Of a stretch of DNA of 64,000 nucleotides, positions 15,204 through 23,875 are shown piece by piece. The DNA is from Burkholderia lata (GTDB taxonomy: Bacteria > Pseudomonadota > Gammaproteobacteria > Burkholderiales > Burkholderiaceae). The position numbers were made by a program, and so were the translations under genes. The DNA lies in contig NZ_CABVQK010000011.1 of the NCBI RefSeq assembly GCF_902499335.1, positions 186,001 to 250,000 of the forward strand, read 5' to 3'. Position 1 is the first letter of the stretch. Each line of letters opens with the position of its first letter. Below the pieces are notes generated by a model. That model worked only from the letters and a program-made list of their open reading frames with translations, was not told the origin of the DNA and searched no databases.

Positions 15204-15270
15204 GAACCGGCCGGGGTCTTGATGTGTCTTGTGTCCCGGCGGTTCACTACAAATGCGGCTAAAGAGGTCG
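15204..15270 (+). ncRNA. SAM-II-like (SAM_alpha) riboswitch in the metX leader
   Basis: A long P1-type stem pairs 15204-15216 with 15234-15245 (about 12 bp with one bulged G) around a loop containing TTGATGTG. It is followed by a single-stranded stretch whose core AAATGCGGCTAAAGAGG (15251-15267) matches the conserved 3' part of SAM-II aptamers (AAAnG, GCTAAA, RAGG), where a pseudoknot with the loop builds the ligand pocket. SAM-II elements are known upstream of metX/metA-type genes, chiefly in alphaproteobacteria and some Burkholderiales, and repress when SAM is bound. I did not model the pseudoknot. An alternative hairpin (15255-15260 with 15273-15278) would sequester the core. Confidence 0.7.
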
Positions 15271-15338
15271 TCAGCCGCGCATCTCCGACTCCGCGCATCG
15301 CCGACACCATTTAGCTGCCCAGTCATAAGGCGGAACGA

Positions 15339-16484
15339 ATGGAATCGATCGGCATCGTCGCTCCACAGACCATGCACTTCGCCGAACCGCTGCGCTTGCA
15401 AAGCGGCAGCGTGATCGGCAACTATCAGCTTGTCGTCGAGACGTACGGCGAACTCAACGCCGCGCGCTCGAACGCGGTGCTCGTCTGCCACGCACTCAAC
15501 GCGTCGCACCACGTCGCCGGCGTCTACGCGGACGATCCGCGCAGCACCGGCTGGTGGGACAACATGGTCGGCCCCGGCAAGCCGCTCGACACCAACCGCT
15601 TCTTCGTGATCGGCGTGAACAACCTCGGCTCGTGCTTCGGCTCGACCGGCCCGATGAGCATCGACCCGTCGACCGGCAAGCCGTACGGCGCGAGCTTCCC
15701 GGTCGTCACCGTCGAGGACTGGGTGCACGCGCAGGCGCGCGTCGCGGATGCCTTCGGCATCGACCGCTTCGCCGCGGTGATGGGCGGCAGCCTCGGCGGC
15801 ATGCAGGCGCTCGCGTGGAGCCTGATGTATCCGGAGCGCGTCGCGCACTGCATCGACATCGCGTCCACACCGAAGCTGTCCGCGCAGAACATCGCGTTCA
15901 ACGAGGTCGCGCGCTCGGCGATCCTGTCCGATCCCGATTTCCACGGCGGCGACTACTACGCGCACGGCGTGAAGCCGAAGCGCGGCCTGCGCGTCGCGCG
16001 GATGATCGGCCACATCACGTACCTGTCCGACGACGACATGGCCGAGAAATTCGGCCGTGCGCTGCGCCGCGCCGACGGCGCGCTCGACGCGTACAACTTC
16101 AGCTTCGACGTCGAATTCGAGGTCGAGTCGTACCTGCGCTACCAGGGCGACAAGTTCGCCGACTACTTCGACGCGAACACCTACCTGCTGATCACGCGCG
16201 CGCTCGACTACTTCGACCCGGCGAAGGCGTTCGACGGCAACCTGACGGCCGCACTCGCGCACACGCAGGCGAAATACCTGATCGCGAGCTTCTCGACCGA
16301 CTGGCGTTTCGCGCCGGCCCGCTCGCGCGAGATCGTGAAGGCGCTGCTCGACAACAAACGCACGGTCAGCTACGCGGAAATCGATGCGCCGCACGGCCAC
16401 GACGCGTTCCTGCTCGACGACGCGCGCTATCACAACCTGCTCCGCGCGTATTACGAACGAATCGCCATCGAGGTGGGTGCATGA
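15339..16484 (+). CDS. metX: homoserine O-acyltransferase (acetyl or succinyl)
   Basis: This 381-aa alpha/beta-hydrolase-fold enzyme acylates L-homoserine, the committed step of methionine synthesis. The nucleophile Ser151 sits in VMGGSLGGMQALAW, and the acid and base fall in the C-terminal part (FSTDWRFAPARSREI, then APHGHDAFLLD with the catalytic His). Many MetX-type proteins of this lineage use succinyl-CoA in place of acetyl-CoA, and the sequence alone does not settle the donor for me. The ATG at 15339 follows AAGGCGGA. The gene lies just below a SAM-II-like riboswitch and overlaps metW by four bases (ATGA), so both are probably controlled by SAM. Confidence 0.93.
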   Translation: MESIGIVAPQTMHFAEPLRLQSGSVIGNYQLVVETYGELNAARSNAVLVCHALNASHHVAGVYADDPRSTGWWDNMVGPGKPLDTNRFFVIGVNNLGSCFGSTGPMSIDPSTGKPYGASFPVVTVEDWVHAQARVADAFGIDRFAAVMGGSLGGMQALAWSLMYPERVAHCIDIASTPKLSAQNIAFNEVARSAILSDPDFHGGDYYAHGVKPKRGLRVARMIGHITYLSDDDMAEKFGRALRRADGALDAYNFSFDVEFEVESYLRYQGDKFADYFDANTYLLITRALDYFDPAKAFDGNLTAALAHTQAKYLIASFSTDWRFAPARSREIVKALLDNKRTVSYAEIDAPHGHDAFLLDDARYHNLLRAYYERIAIEVGA

Positions 16485-17089
16485 ACCAGCAAGCACTGAA
16501 TTCCCTGTCCGCGCGCGCGGATTTCCGCACGATCGCGCGCTGGGTCGAACCGCGCTCGACGGTGCTCGACCTCGGTTGCGGCGACGGCTCGCTGCTCGCG
16601 CTGCTGATGGAAGAGCTGGACGTGACCGGCTACGGGATCGAGCTGAACGACGCGGGCGTGCTCGCGAGCGCGAAGAGCGGCATCAACGTGATCCAGCAGA
16701 ACCTGGAAGACGGCCTGCGCCTGTTCGAGGATCACAGCTTCGACATCGCGATCCTGTCGCAGACTTTGCAGACGATTCACCAGACGGCCGCGATCCTGCG
16801 CGAAACCGCGCGGGTCGGGCGCGAATGCATCGTGTCGTTCCCGAACTTCGGCTACTGGCCGCACCGGCTGTCGGTGCTGAACGGCCGGATGCCGGTGTCG
16901 AAGTCGCTGCCCTACCAGTGGCACAACACGCCGAACGTCCGGGTGCTGACGATCGAGGATTTCGAGGCGCTCGCGCCCGAAGTCGGCGTGACGATCCTCG
17001 ACCGCGTGGTGCTGCACGGAGGCCAACCGATTCGATGGGGAGCGAACTGGCGTGGTAGTCTTGCTGTCTACCGCGTCAAGCGCAGCTGA
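16481..17089 (+). CDS. metW: MetW, methionine biosynthesis methyltransferase-like protein
   Basis: This 202-aa protein is the regular partner of MetX and is needed with it for homoserine acylation in several proteobacteria. It has a class I methyltransferase fold: the SAM motif I is VLDLGCGDGSLL near residue 27, followed by YGIELNDAGV and a LSQTLQTIHQ motif. The later FPNFGYWPHRLSVLNGRMPVSK and LPYQWHNTPNVR stretches are MetW hallmarks. The start overlaps the metX stop as ATGA, so the two are translationally coupled. No methyl acceptor is established for the family. Confidence 0.92.
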   Translation: MNQQALNSLSARADFRTIARWVEPRSTVLDLGCGDGSLLALLMEELDVTGYGIELNDAGVLASAKSGINVIQQNLEDGLRLFEDHSFDIAILSQTLQTIHQTAAILRETARVGRECIVSFPNFGYWPHRLSVLNGRMPVSKSLPYQWHNTPNVRVLTIEDFEALAPEVGVTILDRVVLHGGQPIRWGANWRGSLAVYRVKRS

Positions 17090-17212
17090 GCCGGGGAGCC
17101 GTTGACGGACGCCGACGGCCCGCACGCACGCACGTGCGGCCGCGCCGCTGCGCTACCCGCGCCGCTGCCTGCGCTGTCGCCGCAATCAGTCAACGCTACC
17201 CAGTTCCAGTCC

Positions 17213-18634
17213 ATGTCGAAAACGCCACACGAGGCGCCCGCACTCACCGCTCACGAGGATCACCCCGGCTGGCGAGCCTATCTGAACACGCACATGCTGA
17301 TCTGCGTGTTCCTCGGTTTCACGTCGGGTCTGCCCCTCTTCACGCTCGTCTACCTCGTGCAGGCATGGCTGCGCTCCGAGGGCGTGAACCTGAAGGAAAT
17401 CGGCCTGTTCGCGCTGATCCAGTTCCCGTACACGTGGAAGTTCCTGTGGGCGCCGCTGATGGATCGCTACATCCCGCGCCTGCCGGGCTGGCGGCCGGGG
17501 CGCCGGCGTGGCTGGCTGCTGCTCACGCAGTTGCTGGTCGCGGGCGCAATCGCCGCGCTCGGCTTCGTGTCGCCGCGCGACTCGATCTGGACGGTCGCCG
17601 CGCTCACCACGCTCGTCGCGTTCTTCGGCGCAAGCGCCGACATCGTGATCGATGCCTACCGCCGCGAGCTGCTGCGCGACACCGAGCAGGGCCTCGGCAA
17701 CGCGATACACGTGAACGCGTACAAGCTCGCCGCGCTGATCCCCGGCTCGCTGGCACTGATCCTGTCCGACCACCTGCCGTGGGACGTCGTGTTCGCGATC
17801 ACCGGCGCATTCATGCTGCCGGGCATCCTGATGACGCTCGTTGTGCGCGAGCCCGAAGTGATCGGCGCGCCGCCGCGCAACCTGCGCGACGCGATCGTGC
17901 TGCCGTTCCGCGAATTCATCCAGCGCGACGGCTGGGCCGGCGCGCTGCTCGTCATCGCGTTCATCTTCCTTTTCAAGATCGGCGACACGATGGCCACCAC
18001 GCTGTCGACGTCGTTCTTCCTCGACATCGGCTTCTCGCGCACCGAGATCGGCATCGTCGCGAAAACCACTGCGCTCATCGCGAGCGTGGCCGGCGGCATC
18101 ATCGGCGGCATCTGGCTCGTGAAAATCGGCATCGGCCGCGGGCTGTGGATCTTCGGCGTGCTGCAGATGGTGTCGACGCTCGGCTTCGCGTGGCTCGCGC
18201 AGCTCGGCCCCGGCTCGCCCGTGCTCGCGATGCTCTACGACTTCACCGTGTCGACGAGCCATGCGATCGCGTCGGTGCTGTCGGTGTTCGGCATTGCGGT
18301 CACGCCGCAATTCAGCCCGATGACGGTCGCGCTTGCGCTCGTCTACGGCGTCGAAACCTTCACCACCGGCCTGACGATGGCCGCGTTCGTCGCGTACATC
18401 GCGAGCACGACCGACCCGCGCTATACGGCTACGCAGTTCGCGCTGTTCACGAGCCTCGCATCGGTGCCGCGCACGCTCGCGTCGGCCGCGAGCGGCTTCA
18501 TCGTCGCGAAGATCGGCTGGTTCGACTACTTCATCGTGTGCACCGCGCTCGCGATTCCCGGCATGCTGCTGCTGTTCAAGATCGCGCCGTGGAACGGGGC
18601 CGCACGCAACGGCGAGGCCAGCCGTGCGCAGTAA
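17213..18634 (+). CDS. ampG: AmpG-type muropeptide permease (MFS)
   Basis: This 473-aa integral membrane protein with about 12-14 hydrophobic segments matches AmpG, which imports GlcNAc-anhydroMurNAc peptides from the periplasm for wall recycling and thereby influences ampC beta-lactamase induction. Family marks include GFTSGLPLFTLVYLVQAWL at the first membrane segment, QFPYTWKFLWAPLMDRY, ASADIVIDAYRRELL, and IGDTMATTLSTSFFLDIGFS at the start of the second half. The ATG at 17213 starts a short hydrophilic lead before the first segment; the frame extends further upstream with no membrane features. The next gene overlaps its last 11 bases. Confidence 0.88.
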   Translation: MSKTPHEAPALTAHEDHPGWRAYLNTHMLICVFLGFTSGLPLFTLVYLVQAWLRSEGVNLKEIGLFALIQFPYTWKFLWAPLMDRYIPRLPGWRPGRRRGWLLLTQLLVAGAIAALGFVSPRDSIWTVAALTTLVAFFGASADIVIDAYRRELLRDTEQGLGNAIHVNAYKLAALIPGSLALILSDHLPWDVVFAITGAFMLPGILMTLVVREPEVIGAPPRNLRDAIVLPFREFIQRDGWAGALLVIAFIFLFKIGDTMATTLSTSFFLDIGFSRTEIGIVAKTTALIASVAGGIIGGIWLVKIGIGRGLWIFGVLQMVSTLGFAWLAQLGPGSPVLAMLYDFTVSTSHAIASVLSVFGIAVTPQFSPMTVALALVYGVETFTTGLTMAAFVAYIASTTDPRYTATQFALFTSLASVPRTLASAASGFIVAKIGWFDYFIVCTALAIPGMLLLFKIAPWNGAARNGEASRAQ

Positions 18635-19685
18635 CGGCCTGCACCGCCTCGCGCGCGTTGCGGCTTCGTTGAGCGTCGGCGCCGCGGCGCTCGCCGCGGG
18701 GTTCGCCCATGCGACCGACGCCGGCACGCCCGCTGCCACCGCCGCGGGCTCCGCACCGGCCACGGCACCCGCTTCACCGCCGGCGACTTCGGCTCCCGCC
18801 GCCCCTGCCCAGCCGGCCACCGCCGAACCCGCGCAGCCGACCGGCGCCGCCGTGTCGGCGAAGGCGTATGCGCAGAGCCCACAGCAAGTCCGCTACGGCG
18901 ACGCCATTGCCTTTCGCACGCTGATCCCGTCGCCGCTGCTCGAGCAGCTCACCGCGAACGAATACGCGCAGATCGTGCAGGCGGCCGCCGACAGCAACCG
19001 CCTGCTGCCCGCGAACCAGCCGCGCGTGAAGCGCCTGCGCGCGATCGTCGCGAAGCTCGCGCCGTATTCGGTGAAATGGAACGACCGCGTGAAGAGCTGG
19101 GCGTGGGACGTCAACGCGATCCGCTCGCGCGACATTCGCCTGACCTGCCTGCCGGGCGGCAAGGTGCTCGTGTACGGCGGCCTGCTCGATCGCGTCCGCC
19201 TGAACGACGATGAACTCGGCGTGCTGCTCGCGCACGGCATCGCGCATGCGCTGCGCGAACACGCGCGCAGCAACTTCAGCGCGACGTCGCAGACGTCGCT
19301 GCGCGCGGCCACGCTGCCGCCGCTGTTCGGCGTCGGCGAGCCGCTGCCGCAGGCACTGAACCTCGGCGAACGCCTGCAGTCGCTCCACTACGACCCGACC
19401 GACGAGACCGAAGCCGACGTGATCGGCGGCGACATCGCCGCCCGCGCGGGCTTCGATCCCCGCGCGGCAATCACGCTGTGGGACAAGCTCGCGGTCGCGA
19501 CACGTGGGAACAAGGCGACCGGCTTCATCTACACGCACCCGTACAGCACCGCCCGCCGCCAGGATCTGCTGAACCGCCTGCCGGATCTCATGCCGCTGTA
19601 CGCAAAGGCGGAGGGCAAGCGCGTCGATGCGCTGCCCGACTACGCGGGCATCAGCGCGCAGCGTCGCAAGGTCGTGCGGCGCTGA
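18624..19685 (+). CDS. M48-family metalloprotease-like protein lacking the catalytic glutamate
   Basis: The product has 353 aa. A signal peptide is followed by an Ala/Pro-rich region to about residue 85, then an M48 peptidase-like domain with LTCLPGGKVLVYGGLLDRV and a zinc-site helix reading LLAHGIAHALREHARSN around residues 202-218. M48 enzymes have HExxH here; this one has HGIAH, so the catalytic base is Gly. Both His ligands and the downstream third ligand (ETEADVIGGDIAARAG) remain. It is probably a periplasmic zinc-binding protein with little or no peptidase activity, perhaps a chaperone, if the base is read correctly. The GTG start at 18624 overlaps ampG by 11 bases, suggesting coupling. 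Confidence 0.82.
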   Translation: MRSNGLHRLARVAASLSVGAAALAAGFAHATDAGTPAATAAGSAPATAPASPPATSAPAAPAQPATAEPAQPTGAAVSAKAYAQSPQQVRYGDAIAFRTLIPSPLLEQLTANEYAQIVQAAADSNRLLPANQPRVKRLRAIVAKLAPYSVKWNDRVKSWAWDVNAIRSRDIRLTCLPGGKVLVYGGLLDRVRLNDDELGVLLAHGIAHALREHARSNFSATSQTSLRAATLPPLFGVGEPLPQALNLGERLQSLHYDPTDETEADVIGGDIAARAGFDPRAAITLWDKLAVATRGNKATGFIYTHPYSTARRQDLLNRLPDLMPLYAKAEGKRVDALPDYAGISAQRRKVVRR

Positions 19686-19749
19686 ATACGCAGCAACGCT
19701 GCACACCACTTTCACACGCGCGGCACCGCCGCTGCGCGCCGCCGTTCGC

Positions 19750-20706
19750 TCAGGTCGTCAGGTCGATCGCCCCCCGATCGCCGATGGGCCGGCTTACGCT
19801 TTCGCGCATCCAGCGCACCTCGTCACCCGGGCTGCGGCCGAACAGCCGCTTGAACTCGCGGCTGAACTGCGACGCGCTCGCATAGCCGACACGCGCGGCC
19901 GCCGTGCCGGCGCCGACTCCGTCCTGCACCATCATCAGCCGCGCCTGGTGCAGCCGCGCGGCCTTCACGTACTGCATCGGCGACGTCGCCGTCACATGCT
20001 TGAACTGCGCATGGAACACCGCGAGGCTCATGCCGGCCTCGCGCGCGAGCGTCTCGACGTCGAGATCGGTTCTCAGGTCGGCATGGATGCGCCGCAACGC
20101 CTTCGCGATGCGGCCGAAGTGATGCTGCTGCACGAGCGCCGCGCGCATCGCGTCGCCCTGCTCACCCGTCAGCACGCGATACGCGATCTCGCGCATGATC
20201 GCCGGGCCCAGCACGCGCGTGTCGTGCGGCGACGCGAGCGCTTCGAGCAGCCGCACGACCGCGTCGGCCAGCGGCGCGTCGAGCGGCGTCGAATACACGC
20301 CGACCGGTTCGCTGACGGCCGCGCCGAGCGTCTCGTCGAGCAGGATCGCGAGCTCGGCGATCACGGCGAGATCGACGCGGATCGAGATCGCGAGAAACGG
20401 CTCGTCCATGCTCGCGAAGGTCTCGCATTCGAACGGCAGCGGCACCGACAGCACGAGGTACTGCTGCGCGTCGTAGACGAACGAACGGTCGCCGAGATAG
20501 CCGAGCTTGCGCCCCTGGCACACGACGATGATGCTCGGTTCGTACAGTACGGGCATACGCGGCGCGGGACGGCTCACACGGAAGAAGCGCACGCCGTCGA
20601 GCGTTGCAAGCGTGTCGCCCTCGTTCGGCGCGAGGTGCGTGTGCAGCTCGATCATGCGGCGCTGCACACGGTCGCCCGAGTCGGCGAAAAGGGGCTCGAA
20701 GCTCAT
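19750..20706 (-). CDS. AraC-family regulator with N-terminal AraC_N sensor domain
   Basis: This 318-aa transcription factor begins MSFEPLFADSGDRVQRRM. The N-terminal ~190 residues match the AraC_N type of effector domain (PSIIVVCQGRKLGYLGDRSFVYDAQQYLVLSVPLPFE). The C terminus holds two helix-turn-helix units: DLDVETLAREAGMSLAVFHAQFK and AAARVGYASASQFSREFKRLFG, ending in a PGDEVRWMR tail. The start at 20706 is chosen because an upstream extension is basic and unlike the family. It is divergent from the alcohol dehydrogenase gene, whose expression it very likely controls, as is usual for this pairing. Confidence 0.88.
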   Translation of the reverse strand: MSFEPLFADSGDRVQRRMIELHTHLAPNEGDTLATLDGVRFFRVSRPAPRMPVLYEPSIIVVCQGRKLGYLGDRSFVYDAQQYLVLSVPLPFECETFASMDEPFLAISIRVDLAVIAELAILLDETLGAAVSEPVGVYSTPLDAPLADAVVRLLEALASPHDTRVLGPAIMREIAYRVLTGEQGDAMRAALVQQHHFGRIAKALRRIHADLRTDLDVETLAREAGMSLAVFHAQFKHVTATSPMQYVKAARLHQARLMMVQDGVGAGTAAARVGYASASQFSREFKRLFGRSPGDEVRWMRESVSRPIGDRGAIDLTT

Positions 20707-20933
20707 CGGCGTAGTCCTGTCCGGCAAGAGAATCTGGCTCGCAATGTAGCACCTTGAACGTGTTTTGACGGCTGTTTGGATGCAGTTAGAGAGGAATAGG
20801 CAAATCTTCCAGACCTTCGTGTATTTCGCCGCGGCGCCGCGCTCCTTACGATGACGTCCTGCCTCGCCGCATCGCCACATGATGCGACGGCAGTCTGTTT
20901 CGCCGGATGCTTTCCGGACAAGGAGCCCATCGC

Positions 20934-21986
20934 ATGAGCACTACCTATGCCTACGCAGCGACCGATTCGCAGTCGCCGCTTGCCCCGTTCGAATTCCAGC
21001 GTCGCGCGCTGCGCGACCTCGACGTCCAGATCGACGTCCTCTACTGCGGCGTCTGCCACTCGGACCTGCACCAGGCGCGCAACGAATGGCGCAACACGAT
21101 CTACCCGGTCGTGCCGGGCCATGAAATCGTCGGCCGCGTGACCGCGACCGGCCCGGATGTGACGCGCTTCAAGGTCGGCGAGCTGGTCGGCGTCGGCTGC
21201 CTCGTCGATTCGTGCCGCACCTGCCCGAGCTGCGCCGACGGCCTCGAGCAATATTGCGAGAACGGCTTCGTCGGCACCTACAACGGCCAGGATCGCGTGA
21301 CGGGCGACATCACGTTCGGCGGCTATTCGACGCAGCTCGTCGTCGACGAGGCGTTCGTGCTGCGCGTGCCCGACACGCTCGACCCGGCCGGTGCCGCGCC
21401 GCTCCTGTGCGCGGGGATCACGACGTACTCGCCGCTGCGGCAGTGGAACGTCGGCCCCGGCAAGAAGGTCGGCATCGTCGGGCTCGGCGGCCTCGGCCAC
21501 ATGGGCGTGAAGCTGGCGCGCGCGATGGGTGCGCACGTCGTGCTGTTCACCACGTCGCCGTCGAAGGTCGAGGACGGCAAGCGGCTCGGCGCGCACGAAG
21601 TCGTGATCTCGAAGGACGACGCGCAGATGAACGCGCACCTGAACAGCTTCGACTTCATCCTGAACACGGTCGCCGCACCGCACGACCTGAACCCGTTCCT
21701 GCACCTGCTGAAGCGCGACGGCACGATGACGCTCGTCGGCGCACCGGAGCACGACCATCCGTCGCCGCAGGTGTTCAACCTGATCTTCAAGCGCCGCCGC
21801 CTCGCCGGCTCGCTGATCGGCGGGATCGCGGAAACGCAGGAAATGCTCGACTTCTGCGCGGAGCACGGGATCACGTCGGATATCGAGACGATTCCGATGC
21901 AGCAGATCAATGCCGCTTACGAACGGATGCTGAAGAGCGACGTGAAGTACCGCTTCGTGGTCGACATGGCATCGATCAAGCAGTAA
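20934..21986 (+). CDS. zinc-dependent NADP-type alcohol dehydrogenase (YahK/cinnamyl family)
   Basis: This 350-aa medium-chain dehydrogenase/reductase probably reduces aldehydes with NADPH. Catalytic-zinc ligands are Cys38 (LYCGVCHSD) and His63-Glu64 (PGHEIVG), with the third Cys in the PLLCAGITTYSPL segment. Structural-zinc cysteines are at 94, 97, 100 and 108 (CRTCPSC...YC). The coenzyme motif is IVGLGGLGHMGVKLA. The ATG at 20934 has a strong AAGGAG (20920-20925) about eight bases upstream. The 227-base gap to the divergent AraC gene contains AT-rich sequence around 20750-20800 that should hold both promoters. Confidence 0.9.
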   Translation: MSTTYAYAATDSQSPLAPFEFQRRALRDLDVQIDVLYCGVCHSDLHQARNEWRNTIYPVVPGHEIVGRVTATGPDVTRFKVGELVGVGCLVDSCRTCPSCADGLEQYCENGFVGTYNGQDRVTGDITFGGYSTQLVVDEAFVLRVPDTLDPAGAAPLLCAGITTYSPLRQWNVGPGKKVGIVGLGGLGHMGVKLARAMGAHVVLFTTSPSKVEDGKRLGAHEVVISKDDAQMNAHLNSFDFILNTVAAPHDLNPFLHLLKRDGTMTLVGAPEHDHPSPQVFNLIFKRRRLAGSLIGGIAETQEMLDFCAEHGITSDIETIPMQQINAAYERMLKSDVKYRFVVDMASIKQ

Positions 21987-22016
21987 GCGCCGCCGGGCGG
22001 CACCCGCCCCAAGCGA

Positions 22017-22047
22017 AACGGGCCGCATGTTCGACATGCGGCCCGTT
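22017..22047. terminator. bidirectional terminator between adh and xthA
   Basis: A perfect 13-bp stem (22017-22029 with 22035-22047, loop TTCGA) lies between two convergent genes, 30 bases after the dehydrogenase stop and 55 bases after the end of the exonuclease gene. No long T-run follows on either side, but length and GC content make it a convincing shared terminator. Confidence 0.8.
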
Positions 22048-22102
22048 CTGCATCCGGCGACCGGGTGGCTCGACAGCTACGCGCACGGCGTAGCGTCGAA
22101 CA

Positions 22103-22876
22103 TCACTTCTTGTAGTCGTAGTCGATCGTCAGCGGCGCATGGTCGCTGAACTTGATGTCCTTGAAGATCGACGTGCTTTTCGCGGTGCCGGCAATGCCCG
22201 GCGTCGCGATCTGGTAATCGATCCGCCACCCGACGTTCTTCGCATACGCCTGGCCGCGGTTGCTCCACCACGTGTACTGCTCGGCGCGCGGGTCGAGCGT
22301 GCGGAACACGTCGACATAGCCGACATCGTCGAACAGCTTCGTGAGCCATTCGCGCTCTTCCGGCAGGCAGCCCGAATTCTTCTGGTTGCTCTTCCAGTTC
22401 TTGATGTCGATTTCCTTGTGGACGATGTTCACGTCGCCGCACAGGATCACCTCGCGCTTCTTCTTCAGCGCGGCAAGGTGCGGCATGAACTCGTCCATGA
22501 AGCGGTACTTCGCCTGCTGGCGTTCTTCGCCGCTCGAGCCGGACGGCACGTACACCGACACGACCGACAGCTTGCCGTAGCGCGCCTCGACATAGCGCCC
22601 TTCGGCATCGAATTCGCTGCTGCCGAAGCCGATGATCACGTCATCGGGCTCGCGGCGGCTGTACACGCCCGCGCCGCTGTAGCCCTTCTTCTCGGCGTGG
22701 TGGAAATAGCTCTTGAAGCCGTGCGGCTCGACGAATTCGGTGGGCAGGTCGTCGGCCGAGACCTTGATTTCCTGTACGCACACGCAATCGGCGTTCTGTT
22801 CGCCGAGCCACTCGAAGAAGCCCTTCTTCGCGGCGGAGCGGATGCCGTTCAGGTTGGCGGTAATCACTCGCATCAT
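22103..22876 (-). CDS. xthA: exodeoxyribonuclease III (AP endonuclease family)
   Basis: This 257-aa Mg-dependent repair nuclease cleaves at abasic sites and trims 3' ends. Recognisable active-site segments are ITANLNGIRSA (metal-site Asn), CVQEIKV with the catalytic Glu near residue 36, YSGAGVYSR, LCGDVNIVHKEIDIKN (Asp/Asn pair), WRIDYQIA, and the terminal SDHAPL with the catalytic His. Length is that of the family. The adjacent second ATG could equally serve as start. The gene is 41 bases downstream of the PPK2 gene on the same strand and may be cotranscribed with it. Confidence 0.93.
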   Translation of the reverse strand: MMRVITANLNGIRSAAKKGFFEWLGEQNADCVCVQEIKVSADDLPTEFVEPHGFKSYFHHAEKKGYSGAGVYSRREPDDVIIGFGSSEFDAEGRYVEARYGKLSVVSVYVPSGSSGEERQQAKYRFMDEFMPHLAALKKKREVILCGDVNIVHKEIDIKNWKSNQKNSGCLPEEREWLTKLFDDVGYVDVFRTLDPRAEQYTWWSNRGQAYAKNVGWRIDYQIATPGIAGTAKSTSIFKDIKFSDHAPLTIDYDYKK

Positions 22877-22917
22877 GTCGGATTCCGTTCAGTTCGATGT
22901 TTTTTCAGGGGTGCAGC

Positions 22918-23757
22918 TTAGCGGATCTTCACGCCTTCGAGCTCGGGCTTCGGCGGCGGGAATTCCAGCTTCATGTCGGTCATTGCCCGCAGCAGCAGCT
23001 CGGCGATCATCACGTTGCGGTGCGTCTTCGAGTTCGCCGGGATCACGAACCACGGCGCGTGCTCGGCCGACGTCGCGGCGAGCGCGTCGCGGTAGGCGGA
23101 CTGGTACGCGTCCCAGTGCTTGCGCGCGTCGAGATCGGAGATGTCGAACTTCCAGTGCTTGGTCGGATCGTCGATGCGCGCCTGCAGCCGCTCGCGCTGC
23201 TCGTCCTTCGAGATGTGCAGGAAGCACTTGATGATCGTCGTGCCGTTCTCGACCAGCATCGTCTCGAAATCGCGGATCTGCCGGTAGCGGCGCTCGCATT
23301 CCTTCGCGTCGATCAGGTCGAGCACGCGCGGCACGAGCACGTCTTCATAGTGGCTGCGGTTGAAGATCGCGAGCTCGCCCGCGGCCGGCACCTGCGCATG
23401 CACGCGCCACAGGAAGTCGTGCGCGGCCTCGATCGGCGTGGGCGCCTTGAACGGCACGACGCGCAGGCCGAGCGGATCGACCTCGCGGAACACCGCGCGC
23501 ACGGTGCCGTCCTTGCCGCTGGTATCCATCCCCTGCAGCACGAGCAGCACGCGCTTCTTCTGCTGCGTGTGCAGGCGCTCCTGCTGCACGTCGAGCTCGG
23601 TCGACACGGCCGACAGCCGTTCGCGGTCGTCGTCCTTCGAACCGGACGAGAACGGCTTCGCGGCCGGGTCGAACGCATCGAGCTTGAATGCTGCGGCTTC
23701 CTTCTCGCGCGTGCTGTACGGCACGCGGAAATCGTCGAGCGACGGTTGTTTCGCCAT
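22918..23757 (-). CDS. ppk2: polyphosphate kinase 2 family protein
   Basis: This 279-aa cytoplasmic enzyme is expected to transfer phosphate between polyphosphate and nucleotides. The Walker A motif QGMDTSGKDGTVRAVF occupies residues 75-90, the Walker B-like NRSHYEDVLVPRV follows, and the lid module contains ECERRYRQIRDFE and a CFLHISKDEQRERLQARIDDP segment. The single-domain length and the conserved Asp in GMDTSGKDG are typical of one-domain PPK2 proteins that phosphorylate nucleoside mono- or diphosphates; which class is not clear from sequence. The ATG at 23757 has a strong GGAGG just upstream on the minus strand. Confidence 0.9.
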   Translation of the reverse strand: MAKQPSLDDFRVPYSTREKEAAAFKLDAFDPAAKPFSSGSKDDDRERLSAVSTELDVQQERLHTQQKKRVLLVLQGMDTSGKDGTVRAVFREVDPLGLRVVPFKAPTPIEAAHDFLWRVHAQVPAAGELAIFNRSHYEDVLVPRVLDLIDAKECERRYRQIRDFETMLVENGTTIIKCFLHISKDEQRERLQARIDDPTKHWKFDISDLDARKHWDAYQSAYRDALAATSAEHAPWFVIPANSKTHRNVMIAELLLRAMTDMKLEFPPPKPELEGVKIR

Positions 23758-23810
23758 TCGTTCCTCCGTTGGACGCTGTGGTGCATACGATAACGCATCC
23801 ACCAAACGCA

Positions 23811-23844
23811 ACGGGCCGCCCCGAACTGGTTCGGGGCGGCCCGT
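23811..23844 (-). terminator. terminator of the gatCAB transcript
   Basis: A perfect 16-bp GC-rich stem (23811-23826 with 23829-23844, two-base loop) begins about 30 bases after the gatB stop, on the minus strand. The sequence that follows it on that strand is only mildly T-rich. It separates gatB from ppk2. Confidence 0.8.
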
Positions 23845-23875
23845 CGTCAAGCGCGGTTCAGGCGCGCGGTCATGC

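Noticed and set aside
22017..23844. The hairpins at 22017-22047 and 23811-23844, which share the outer bases ACGGGCCGC, as copies of a dispersed mobile palindrome
   Set aside because: Only the stem base is shared; loops and inner stems differ, and both sit where transcription terminators are expected.
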